From assembly GCA_026397195.1 (NCBI GenBank), contig JAPLVI010000024.1, positions 1 through 5,754 of the forward strand: a stretch of DNA of 5,754 nt, in the 5' to 3' direction. Below the pieces are notes generated by a model. The model saw only the letters and a program-made list of their open reading frames with translations, ran no database searches and had not been told where the DNA came from. The translations under genes and the position numbers were made by a program. This document shows, piece by piece, positions 1 through 5,754 of this stretch (its first letter is position 1; each line of letters starts with the position of its first letter). The stretch is from Candidatus Berkelbacteria bacterium (lineage in GTDB: Bacteria > Patescibacteriota > UBA1384 > JAHJRZ01).

Positions 1-566
1 AAGGGTTCGGCGGCTGTGATTTTTTTTAAAAGAGCTGTCTTCAATAGCACCCCTGCACCGCTGGGATACGGAATCTCTTGATTATAGGACTTGTCTTTTT
101 GGTACACTTCTTTATACCCACCGCAAAAACCTAGACCTAAATAATACACCTGGTTACCTATGGTATTTATCAAATTCTTATTGTTATAGAGCATTATTCT
201 CGACTGGACTGCACCAATTTTCTGATCTGACTCGGCCAAGCCAATCGCTGCACCAAGAAAATTCCTATCAACAACCGTATCGTGATTCAGAAGATAAATG
301 TAATCAAAACCTTTTTCTATTGCCCATTTAATACCTATATTATTCCCTTTGGCGAAACCATAATTTTTTTTATTTCTAATGACAGCTACTGATGGAAAAT
401 TCCGTTCAATGAATAATATGGAATTATCGCTCGAGTCATTATCAACCGCTAAAATTTTACAATTATTTCTGGGATAATTAATTTTTAATAAACTTGAAAA
501 ACAATCTTTAATGTATTGCTGGCCATTATAAATCAAAACAATCACACAAACACTTTTATCGATCAT
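1..566 (-). CDS. Family-2 glycosyltransferase, rhamnosyltransferase-like (3' end outside window)
   Basis: The frame is open from an ATG at 566 down to base 1, giving 188 residues, with the C-terminus outside the window. It is a GT-A fold inverting glycosyltransferase of the WbbL/rhamnosyltransferase-like GT2 group, which adds sugars from nucleotide donors to a growing surface glycan in the cytoplasm. Visible motifs are the N-terminal strand VIVLIYNG (residues 8-15), nucleotide-binding VDNDSSD (41-47), KNYGFAKGNN (67-76), the DXD-like metal site LLNHDT (92-97), and SGAGVLL further on. The catalytic acidic motif (usually YYEDxD) must lie past the window edge. The start is uncertain: an in-frame ATG at 644 would add 26 polar residues and overlap the upstream DUF2304 gene by 35 bp. 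Neither start has a good Shine-Dalgarno sequence; I prefer 566 because it places the first beta strand at the usual distance from the N-terminus. The donor sugar cannot be inferred. The family is clear; the start is about 65% likely. Confidence 0.9.
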   Translation of the reverse strand, partial: MIDKSVCVIVLIYNGQQYIKDCFSSLLKINYPRNNCKILAVDNDSSDNSILFIERNFPSVAVIRNKKNYGFAKGNNIGIKWAIEKGFDYIYLLNHDTVVDRNFLGAAIGLAESDQKIGAVQSRIMLYNNKNLINTIGNQVYYLGLGFCGGYKEVYQKDKSYNQEIPYPSGAGVLLKTALLKKITAAEP

Positions 567-609
567 AAATTCTGGATGTCTATGAGAATTGGGTTGATAA
601 TATACAAAT

Positions 610-969
610 TTATTTTCTGTTTTTTCTTTTGTTGGAATTCTCATGATATTTTTCATCGATGCTAATGTATCTTACAATTTTAGTGATATCTCGTTCTATC
701 TTTTTTTGCCAAATGAATACCCTAAAAAGAATGTAAAAGATTACAATTACCGAAAAATAAATAACTGCATCTACTCCTCGGCCAACGCCAAGTTCAAGGG
801 CAATAATCGAGGTAATATTCGGCAGAAGAACAACTATAGCAATAATAAGCCATAATACTCCCCAAGCGAACGCCTCTTTTAGAGATAATTCTTTTCTTTT
901 AAATTTAATTGACAGTTTTAATAATGAGAATACAGAGATAGCAACAATAATTAATTGTACTAGATTCAT
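610..969 (-). CDS. DUF2304 small membrane protein
   Basis: This 119-residue protein has three predicted membrane helices (about residues 3-19, 34-56 and 66-86) and a lysine/arginine-rich cytoplasmic tail after about 87. The sequence GVGRGVD (61-67) before the third helix matches the conserved glycine-rich turn I know from DUF2304 proteins. The family has no established biochemical role. It is very often found directly beside a DPM1-like GT2, as here, where it starts 3 bp after that gene's stop. The natural inference is that it anchors the soluble DPM1-like enzyme at the membrane or helps handle its polyprenyl-linked product; this is not proven. The ATG at 969 fits the gap, the length is typical, and it ends in TAA. 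The assignment rests on pattern recognition and context. Confidence 0.85.
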   Translation of the reverse strand: MNLVQLIIVAISVFSLLKLSIKFKRKELSLKEAFAWGVLWLIIAIVVLLPNITSIIALELGVGRGVDAVIYFSVIVIFYILFRVFIWQKKIERDITKIVRYISIDEKYHENSNKRKNRK

Positions 970-972
970 AAT

Positions 973-1665
973 TTAAATAAATTTATCAAAAAATAAATCT
1001 AAAATTATCTTTAAAAATCCCGAGGCTTTTTGGCCTTTATTTAAAGAGTATTCCGAATATTTCACTGTTACGGGAATTTCCATAATTTTAAATTTTTTCT
1101 TCGCCACTTCATTTAATATTTCTGAAGCGTGCGCCATTCTATCTTGCTGTAAATCAATCCTTTTGGCAACTTCAGCCGTCATTGCTCTAAAACCATTATG
1201 GCTGTCTGTTAACTCCAAACCAGTTGTTATTTTGGTAAAGAATATCGCCATTTTTAAAATCAATTTTCTCGAAAAGGGAATGTTGGATCTAATATCTAAA
1301 AAACGAGAACCCAATACAACATCAGCCTTTCCATCCAATATTGGCTTGACGATCCGGGGAATTTCTTTGGGGGACATTTGTCCGTCGGCATCAAAAGTAA
1401 TGATTATTTCGGCGCCGTTATTAAGAGCAAGGTCAATACCGGTTTTCAAAGCCGCGCCCTGACCTCGATTAAATAGGTGCCTCAAGGAGACAACGCGACA
1501 TTTCCTTATTAAATTAAAAGTCTTATCCTCTGAACCATCATCAACCACTATAATATTTTGACAATATCTGCGAACATCATGCAGAATCTTTTGTATTTTT
1601 TTTTCTTCATTGAAGGCAGCAATTACTACAAATGTTTTCATAAAAAGATCGTTTTGTCTATTCAT
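973..1665 (-). CDS. DPM1-like polyprenyl-phosphate glycosyltransferase (GT2)
   Basis: The 230-residue product is a GT-A glycosyltransferase of the dolichol-phosphate mannosyltransferase type. Such enzymes transfer a hexose from a nucleotide sugar to polyprenyl (here probably undecaprenyl) phosphate at the cytoplasmic face. Motifs in order: VIAAFNEE (14-21), VVDDGSEDKT (40-49), NRGQGAA (66-72), metal-binding DADGQ (92-96), GSR (119-121) and DSHNGFRA (154-161). No C-terminal transmembrane helices are present, so it is the soluble, single-domain form that needs a partner for anchoring; the adjacent DUF2304 gene may supply it. The ATG at 1665 lies 6 bp after the preceding stop. The ATG at 1641 (residue 9) gives the more usual family N-terminus MKTFVVIAAFNEE and is an alternative. 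It ends in TAA. The sugar could be mannose, glucose or another hexose; sequence alone does not decide. Confidence 0.93.
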   Translation of the reverse strand: MNRQNDLFMKTFVVIAAFNEEKKIQKILHDVRRYCQNIIVVDDGSEDKTFNLIRKCRVVSLRHLFNRGQGAALKTGIDLALNNGAEIIITFDADGQMSPKEIPRIVKPILDGKADVVLGSRFLDIRSNIPFSRKLILKMAIFFTKITTGLELTDSHNGFRAMTAEVAKRIDLQQDRMAHASEILNEVAKKKFKIMEIPVTVKYSEYSLNKGQKASGFLKIILDLFFDKFI

Positions 1666-1671
1666 TAATTA

Positions 1672-2040
1672 TTATCGTGTTTTTGTAATCAGAAATACCC
1701 CCAGAAGGATAATAATAACTCCTAGCCAACGCCATAAAGAGACTTGCTCGTGGAGAAAAATTTTGGAAACTAATAAAGCCAGAACATAACTTAAGCTAAA
1801 CAAAGGCGCAGCATAACTTAAATCCTCATGGCTTAAAATATCAAAAAGACAAAGGACAGCTATAATGGCCGTGCCGATTCCTGCCCAAAAATAACCTGTG
1901 CCTAACAACTTCCAAATGTCGCCAAAAACATGGGTACTGGTCAAAGTAATACCGCCTGTCTGGGCGAATGCTTTTTTCCAGAAAACACTGCCTGTTGCGC
2001 CGACAATTATGGCAATAAAAAGAATTAAATAAGTTCTCAT
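1672..2040 (-). CDS. Four-helix DMT/EamA-type transporter, ArnE/ArnF-like candidate flippase subunit
   Basis: This 122-residue protein has four hydrophobic segments (about 3-21, 48-66, 74-96 and 102-119), a half-size member of the drug/metabolite transporter superfamily. The C-terminal half reads like one EamA repeat: YAAPLFSLSYVLALL, then HEQVS with a conserved Glu98, then the last helix WLGVIIILLGVFLI. Size and form match both small multidrug resistance proteins and the ArnE/ArnF subunits that flip undecaprenyl-phosphate aminoarabinose. The first helix lacks the membrane-embedded glutamate that EmrE-type pumps need for proton coupling, which argues against a drug pump. Because the next gene makes a polyprenyl-phosphate sugar, I infer a role in moving that lipid across the membrane, probably as a dimer. 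The start is secure: its ATG overlaps the preceding gene's TGA (ATGA at 2037-2040), implying translational coupling. It ends in TAA. Confidence 0.85.
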   Translation of the reverse strand: MRTYLILFIAIIVGATGSVFWKKAFAQTGGITLTSTHVFGDIWKLLGTGYFWAGIGTAIIAVLCLFDILSHEDLSYAAPLFSLSYVLALLVSKIFLHEQVSLWRWLGVIIILLGVFLITKTR

Positions 2041-2414
2041 TTTTTCTTCTCCTTTGTTTTATTTAATAAATCAGATAGCGTATGATAAACCATAAATCTC
2101 AGCCAAGATTTATCACTTTTTTTTCTTTCTCTTAAACCCAGTATAGCAGACTTGGTTTCAAGAAAGGGGGCTTTAATAAAATAGATAATATTTCTTTGTC
2201 TTAAAAAAAACATATTCCAAAAAAGTAAACTTGTCATAAATAAGAATAAATTTTTTAGAATAATTTTTTTAGGAAAATATTTGAAGTAAATTTTTGTCCG
2301 GTTGATATTAGCGTGATATTGCTTAAATGGAGTCGGGGCAAAACTTGGTTGCTTGCTTTGAGTAGCAGATAATTTATGATAAACAACAATTCTAGGATTA
2401 TAAATAATCTTATA
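2037..2414 (-). pseudogene. C-terminal 125-codon remnant of the interrupted GT2
   Basis: The frame downstream of the TGA stays open for 125 codons and ends in TGA at 2037-2039. It begins YKIIYNPRIVVYHKLSAT, a stretch that in homologues directly follows the acidic motif, and continues with a hydrophobic region and a Lys/Arg-rich end (about ancestral residues 240-323). The first internal ATG is at 2237 (ancestral codon 258), so gene callers would report a 66-residue hypothetical protein at 2037-2237. I do not consider that an independent gene: it starts mid-domain, has no convincing ribosome-binding site, and lacks similarity to a stand-alone family. Reinitiation there cannot be excluded and would help keep the downstream ATGA-coupled gene translated. 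Confidence 0.82.
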
Positions 2415-2417
2415 TCA
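2415..2417 (-). other. In-frame TGA codon at a normally glycine position
   Basis: The forward bases tca read as TGA on the minus strand, codon 198 of the GT2 frame, between R-E-Q and Y-K-I. The family consensus there is R-x-x-G followed by an aromatic residue, so the expected codon is GGN; GGA differs by one base. No other TGA interrupts any gene in the window. Confidence 0.9.
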
Positions 2418-3008
2418 TTGTTCGCGGATTCTGATAGAAAGTTCTAATTCCTCATAATACATAAAAAAACTCGGATCAAACAGAGGTGATTTTATTATTT
2501 TTTTCCTGAATATCATGGCACAAGCCGTGGCACCAAAAACTTCTTTACTTTTATTAAATTTTTTGCCGTCTTTCTCCCTGAAACCTCTTCCCCAATTAAA
2601 ACCCAGGTTATTAAAGTCAGTGCCGGCGCTGTCAAGCCTACTTTTATCAAATTCAAAAAGAATTTTTGGCGCTTGGGCTCCTATTTCAATATCGCTAAAA
2701 CCTTCTACTATTGTTTTTAAACAATTTTCACTTTCGAGAACGGCATCGGGATTAAGAAGAAAAACATATTCCCCAAGTGCTTTTTTGTAACCAAAATTAT
2801 TGCCTTTGGCAAAACCAAGATTTTTTTTAAGTTTGAACAATCTGACGCTGGAAAAATTTTTTTTGATTAAATCATAAGAGTCGTCTGAAGAATCATTATC
2901 AACTATAATCACTTCGAAATCACGAAAAGTTTGTTTATAAATAGAGTGAAGGCAATCTTGAATTATTTCTTCACCATTAAAATTTACAATAATGATAGAT
3001 ACTTTCAT
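2415..3008 (-). CDS. N-terminal 197-residue part of the interrupted GT2 glycosyltransferase
   Basis: This is the part translated if the TGA at 2415-2417 terminates. It contains the complete nucleotide-binding half (VDNDSSD 36-42, DXD-like NPDA 86-89) and the acidic motif YYEELE (184-189), but ends eight residues later, losing the helix and strand that normally close the acceptor side and the membrane-associated tail. Its ATG overlaps the TGA of the methyltransferase gene by 4 bp (ATGA, 3005-3008), which fixes the start. A product truncated this close to the active site would probably be unstable or inactive, though that is inference. The sequence is paralogous to the GT2 at the low end of the window: both share GFAKGNN and VDNDSSD. 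Confidence 0.8.
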   Translation of the reverse strand: MKVSIIIVNFNGEEIIQDCLHSIYKQTFRDFEVIIVDNDSSDDSYDLIKKNFSSVRLFKLKKNLGFAKGNNFGYKKALGEYVFLLNPDAVLESENCLKTIVEGFSDIEIGAQAPKILFEFDKSRLDSAGTDFNNLGFNWGRGFREKDGKKFNKSKEVFGATACAMIFRKKIIKSPLFDPSFFMYYEELELSIRIREQ

Positions 3009-3904
3009 GAGTTGCTATTTGTTTTTTGAGCAACTAAAACAATGGTATCGCTCCTCTGGCTAAGTGCTGTTATGTAGGCCCAAATGAAACCCAAAAAATC
3101 GATGGGGCTGATTTTTGAAGTTGTTTTTTTACCTTGCACAAGGGCTATTGTTTCACGAAAAATAACCATATTATGGACCAAACTAAAATAATTCAAGGCT
3201 TTAATTTTAAAACCAGAGCCCTCGATCAATTTTTTAAGATTATTGGGAGTAAATTGAAAAAGATGACGGGGAACATCCAAAGAAAACGCTTTTTCTTTAA
3301 AAATTTTGACTGATAAACTATTAAAGTTCGGCACGGCCAACAAGAGAATGCCGTCTTTTTTTAGCCATCTTTTTATTTTTTTTATCATCGTTTTCGGATC
3401 ATAGAGGTGCTCAAGAACATGATGCATAATAATTAAATCAAAATATTCAGATTCAAATATTGTTCTTTCGACATCTTTGACCATGACATTTTTTATCCCC
3501 CAGTTACGCCTTGCATATTCGACCGATTCTCTAGATATCTCCGTGCCATAACATTGCCAACCTTGATTTTTAAGACCAATCAAAAGATCTCCTTTGCCGC
3601 ATCCCAAATCCAAAACCTTGCCGGGCTCAAGAGCCATCTTTTTGACAATTGAATAAAATTCACGGTAAGGGAGGCTAACCTTGCGTGAGTCAGCTTTACC
3701 CCCATGGTCAAAGTATTTTGATGGATAAAAATTACCAATATTTTCTTTGGTGGGCCGTGGACTCAAAAAAATTGAGTCGCAACTATCACACTTTTTTAAA
3801 TAGGAATAATAATTTAGTCTATAGCGAAAGTCTCTAACCTTTAAAATTTTTTTTGACTTCTCCTGTGCACAAATCGGACATTGTTGAATTAATTCCTGCT
3901 TCAT
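3005..3904 (-). CDS. Class I SAM-dependent methyltransferase with N-terminal zinc ribbon
   Basis: The 299-residue product has two parts. The N-terminus holds a four-cysteine zinc-ribbon-like module, CPIC at 9-12 and CDSC at 39-42, followed by LSPRP. The methyltransferase core follows (Methyltransf_23-like): motif I VLDLGCGKG (97-105), an acidic residue at the end of the second strand (Glu122 in GTEIS), and HHVLEHLYDP (161-170), a signature of this group. Members are common in O-antigen and capsule loci, where they methylate sugars or lipid-linked glycans, and some act in other small-molecule pathways; the acceptor here is unknown. It is the first gene after a terminator, so it probably heads the downstream operon, and its TGA overlaps the next start by 4 bp. 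The ATG at 3904 places the first cysteine pair at residue 9, as usual. No clear Shine-Dalgarno sequence or strong promoter is visible upstream. Confidence 0.92.
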   Translation of the reverse strand: MKQELIQQCPICAQEKSKKILKVRDFRYRLNYYSYLKKCDSCDSIFLSPRPTKENIGNFYPSKYFDHGGKADSRKVSLPYREFYSIVKKMALEPGKVLDLGCGKGDLLIGLKNQGWQCYGTEISRESVEYARRNWGIKNVMVKDVERTIFESEYFDLIIMHHVLEHLYDPKTMIKKIKRWLKKDGILLLAVPNFNSLSVKIFKEKAFSLDVPRHLFQFTPNNLKKLIEGSGFKIKALNYFSLVHNMVIFRETIALVQGKKTTSKISPIDFLGFIWAYITALSQRSDTIVLVAQKTNSNS

Positions 3905-4011
3905 CTTATTTTTAATAAGTTATTTTATAAAAAAACCGAGATCAGGCTCCGGTAAAAAGACGAAATTGGATTTAAAAAATATCTAAGCAAAAAATTATCA
4001 ATCATTTTAAA
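3905..4011 (-). promoter_or_regulatory. Intergenic leader between the GT-C gene and the methyltransferase operon
   Basis: This 107-bp gap is the only sizeable non-coding stretch inside the window. It contains the terminator of the GT-C gene, then an AT-rich leader into the methyltransferase ATG. A promoter for the five-or-more-gene downstream operon is expected here. TATAAAAT on the minus strand (about 3920-3927) resembles a -10 box, but no matching -35 hexamer lies 16-18 bp upstream, so the promoter call is weak. I see no riboswitch-like structure. Confidence 0.3.
3929..3953 (-). terminator. Rho-independent terminator of the GT-C gene
   Basis: On the minus strand the sequence reads ACCGGAG, loop CCTGAT, CTCGGT, then a run of T. 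The six stem pairs (3935-3940 with 3947-3953) are complete apart from one bulged base at 3949, and the T-tract covers 3929-3934. It lies 58 bp past the GT-C stop codon and upstream of the methyltransferase start, so it should end the GT-C transcript and separate it from the next operon. Confidence 0.72.
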
Positions 4012-5754
4012 TTAAATTTTATATATTAAAATCAGTGCTTTTGAATCTTCATAAACTCTGGGAAAATATTTATCTATTTCTGAATCAATTTCTCTTCGTC
4101 CTTCTTTCGGAATATCAATTGAGGTATATTGGGCTAGTTCTTTTATTGAATAGATGTCTTTAAAATTAATATTTGATAATGAGGCATGCTCTGCAGGAAA
4201 ATCTATATAATACATATGCACAATATTTCCGGCAACAAGTACTTTGGAATTGCCAATTGCTTTCTTAATCTGACCATTATAATCATAAATATCCCAATAA
4301 TCAAGAGCCATGATTTCAGTTAAAAATTGATACCTCGATTCTAGAAAAGCGTAAGCGAAATACGATCTAACTTCACTAAAAGTAAAAATTAGATTAACCA
4401 AGACCACCAGAATAACAAATATCTTGGCGGAGAAACTAACTGCCAGGTGATAATTAATCAATTTATTAAAACCAAGACCAGCAAGGATGGCCAAACCCAC
4501 AAGGCCGGGGAGTAAATATCTTGGCTCGTTGACTGGGGACTTCACCCAAATAAGATAAAACGCCAAAAAAGAAAGGAAAAGCAAAATCGCTATCATATAA
4601 TTTTTACGAGAAAAGCCAAAAATAAAAAAAATTAAAAGAGGAAAAATAAACAAGACGTTTTCCAAAAAAAGTCTGCTGATTTTAATCAGTATGTTTCCCG
4701 ATGGTCCGGATACAATTTCTAAGTTATTAGAGGGATAAATGAAGCTGCCCGTATGCAGTTTATTATCTAAATACCAAGCGAAAGAAAAAATAAAAGCGAT
4801 AATAATATATGTTAATAGATTCTTAAAAAGACAATGAATATCTTTCTTAATTACTAAATTTTTGACAAGAATAATCAAAATAAAAATTGGCGGAATAAAA
4901 AACCCATTAAATTTACAGGAAATAACAAAACCACTAAATATCGCCGCTAGTACAAGATAATAAGTATTTTCTTCATCAAACCAGGTCAAAATGGCAAGAA
5001 AACTAATTGCGGCAAAACCAAAAACAATTAAATCAATAAGTCCATTTAGTGCATTCATTAAAAAAGGCATAGCGATGAAGATTGAGAGGGCGGAGATTAA
5101 AGCAGGCAGATTGCTAGCTTTTTTTCGCACATAGGCAAAAATGGCCAAGGTCCCCAAGAGTCCAAAAAATAAATTGACGAGCTTGGCGGCAATTTCCGCC
5201 TTGAAAGAAAGAAATAAGGAAAAAAACATCTCTGCCAAACGGGGGAAAGCTGAGGTGAAAAAATAAGAGGAGGTTTTTGTTCCTTCCCAGAACGCCTCAA
5301 TCGAAACGTGGTGATTATCAAGATAATATTTTGCTTCGCCGAAATGATACCAAATAGTATCAATTGCAAGCACAGGCGAAACCGTGCCAATAAAAACATA
5401 AACCAGCCAAACGATTGCTAAGATTATAATAATCGTAAACCAAATATTTTTCTTGAAAAATAAGAGATTAATCTTTTTGAAAAAATCCCTTAAGACTAAT
5501 AACCAAAAAAGTATTTCTTTGTATACCAGGATGCCAACCAGAATCAGAAGTAACCAAATCACCCAAGGATAAAATAAACGGAAAAGACCAATAATATAAA
5601 GGAGACAACCAAAAACTCCAAAGCCAATGCCGCAAGAATAGATAAAATTATCTAAAGTCGATAATCCTTTGGGGGGAAATAATTTCAATAATTTACTTCC
5701 GAAAGATAAAAGGATAAAACTCACAATGAAAAAAAGAATTAAATTTAAAAGAAT
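4012..5754 (-). CDS. Polytopic GT-C glycosyltransferase, GT39/ArnT-like (5' end outside window)
   Basis: This is a very hydrophobic protein with roughly a dozen membrane helices. GT-C enzymes of the PMT/ArnT type use a polyprenyl-phosphate sugar as donor and act on the outer face of the membrane. Numbering from the GTG at 5724, the first external loop carries the Asp motif AIDTIWYHF (Asp122, His127), then EGTKTSS (147-153) and AFPRLAEMFF with Glu165. RYLLP near residue 400 is another mark of the group. The C-terminus is a soluble segment ending in TAA. The frame stays open upstream of GTG 5724 to the last base, and the extra codons encode hydrophobic residues that complete the first helix, so the true start is probably outside the window and GTG 5724 is doubtful. 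It is followed by its own terminator. Its expected donor would be the kind of lipid made by the DPM1-like enzyme encoded further along. The acceptor is unknown. Confidence 0.88.
   Translation of the reverse strand: MLLNLILFFIVSFILLSFGSKLLKLFPPKGLSTLDNFIYSCGIGFGVFGCLLYIIGLFRLFYPWVIWLLLILVGILVYKEILFWLLVLRDFFKKINLLFFKKNIWFTIIIILAIVWLVYVFIGTVSPVLAIDTIWYHFGEAKYYLDNHHVSIEAFWEGTKTSSYFFTSAFPRLAEMFFSLFLSFKAEIAAKLVNLFFGLLGTLAIFAYVRKKASNLPALISALSIFIAMPFLMNALNGLIDLIVFGFAAISFLAILTWFDEENTYYLVLAAIFSGFVISCKFNGFFIPPIFILIILVKNLVIKKDIHCLFKNLLTYIIIAFIFSFAWYLDNKLHTGSFIYPSNNLEIVSGPSGNILIKISRLFLENVLFIFPLLIFFIFGFSRKNYMIAILLFLSFLAFYLIWVKSPVNEPRYLLPGLVGLAILAGLGFNKLINYHLAVSFSAKIFVILVVLVNLIFTFSEVRSYFAYAFLESRYQFLTEIMALDYWDIYDYNGQIKKAIGNSKVLVAGNIVHMYYIDFPAEHASLSNINFKDIYSIKELAQYTSIDIPKEGRREIDSEIDKYFPRVYEDSKALILIYKI

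Larger units (their letters stand above)
2037..3008 (-). pseudogene. Family-2 glycosyltransferase interrupted by in-frame TGA (full ancestral extent)
   Basis: Read in one frame, this interval has 323 sense or stop-containing codons before its final TGA, the normal length for a WbbL-like rhamnosyltransferase-type GT2. Codon 198 (2415-2417) is TGA. Before it lie VNFNG (8-12), VDNDSSD (36-42), KNLGFAKGNN (62-71), LLNPDA (84-89), FGATACAM (158-165) and the catalytic acidic motif FFMYYEELE (181-189). After it the same frame continues with YKIIYNP, then YHKLSAT, then a hydrophobic segment and a basic tail, which is the usual C-terminal part of the family. The TGA stands where homologues have the glycine of an R-x-x-G-Y/W pattern, so GGA to TGA is a plausible single change. 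Both outer junctions are intact ATGA overlaps (methyltransferase upstream, four-helix transporter downstream), so the whole interval was one gene. Loss by mutation, sequence error, or stop readthrough cannot be told apart here; code 25 (UGA=Gly) is disfavoured. Confidence 0.85.

Noticed and set aside
643..855. Plus-strand ORF of 70 codons opposite the DUF2304 gene
   Set aside because: Low-complexity Asn/Tyr/Lys-rich product with no recognisable family, antisense to a well-supported gene; treated as a shadow.
1163..1462. Plus-strand ORF of 99 codons opposite the DPM1-like gene
   Set aside because: It lies wholly within the DPM1-like gene, which carries all its family motifs; no recognisable domain or ribosome-binding site.
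2037..2237. Stand-alone 66-residue hypothetical protein
   Set aside because: It is in the same frame as the GT2 upstream, with 59 open codons between the TGA and its ATG encoding conserved GT2 sequence; it is the tail of that gene.
2515..2790. Plus-strand ORF of 91 codons opposite the interrupted GT2
   Set aside because: Antisense to the conserved GT2 N-terminal half; the Ser/Leu/Pro-rich product looks like a reverse translation of the GT2.
5097..5399. Minus-strand ORF of 100 codons in another frame inside the GT-C gene
   Set aside because: It is entirely embedded in the GT-C reading frame, which has the characteristic motifs in exactly this region.
1..5754. CRISPR array, tRNA/rRNA genes, insertion sequences or direct repeats
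   Set aside because: No regularly spaced repeats, transposase motifs, terminal inverted repeats or RNA-gene-like segments were seen; nearly all of the window is coding. The only intra-window similarity is the paralogy of the two GT2 genes at protein level.

Overview
The window is AT-rich and carries one surface-glycan gene cluster. Every gene I can support lies on the minus strand, so transcription runs from high to low coordinates. The compact layout (4-bp ATGA overlaps, gaps of a few bases), poor Shine-Dalgarno sequences, and the mix of family-2 glycosyltransferases, DUF2304 and a GT-C membrane glycosyltransferase would suit an uncultured low-GC bacterium such as a Patescibacteria/CPR lineage. 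That placement is an inference from style only; there is no marker gene here.

Layout in transcription order: (1) 5754-4012, a polytopic GT-C (GT39/ArnT-like) glycosyltransferase, open at the window edge; (2) a rho-independent terminator at about 3929-3953; (3) 3904-3005, a zinc-ribbon SAM methyltransferase; (4) 3008-2037, a family-2 glycosyltransferase interrupted by an in-frame TGA at 2415-2417; (5) 2040-1672, a four-helix DMT/EamA protein resembling ArnE/ArnF flippase subunits; (6) 1665-973, a DPM1-like polyprenyl-phosphate glycosyltransferase; (7) 969-610, a DUF2304 membrane protein; (8) 566-1, a second rhamnosyltransferase-like GT2, cut off by the window start.

Read together, the DPM1-like enzyme could charge a polyprenyl phosphate with a sugar on the cytoplasmic face, the four-helix protein and/or DUF2304 protein could help flip or anchor it, and the GT-C enzyme could transfer the sugar outside the membrane. 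The two GT2 enzymes and the methyltransferase would build or decorate a glycan in the cytoplasm. No substrate can be read from the sequence.

The most notable observation is the interrupted GT2. The frame stays open for 125 further codons after the TGA, these encode the usual C-terminal part of the family, and the TGA falls where the family normally has a glycine. A GGA-to-TGA nonsense mutation (or sequence error) is the simplest reading. UGA=glycine recoding (code 25) was considered and is disfavoured, because about 100 other glycines here all use GGN.
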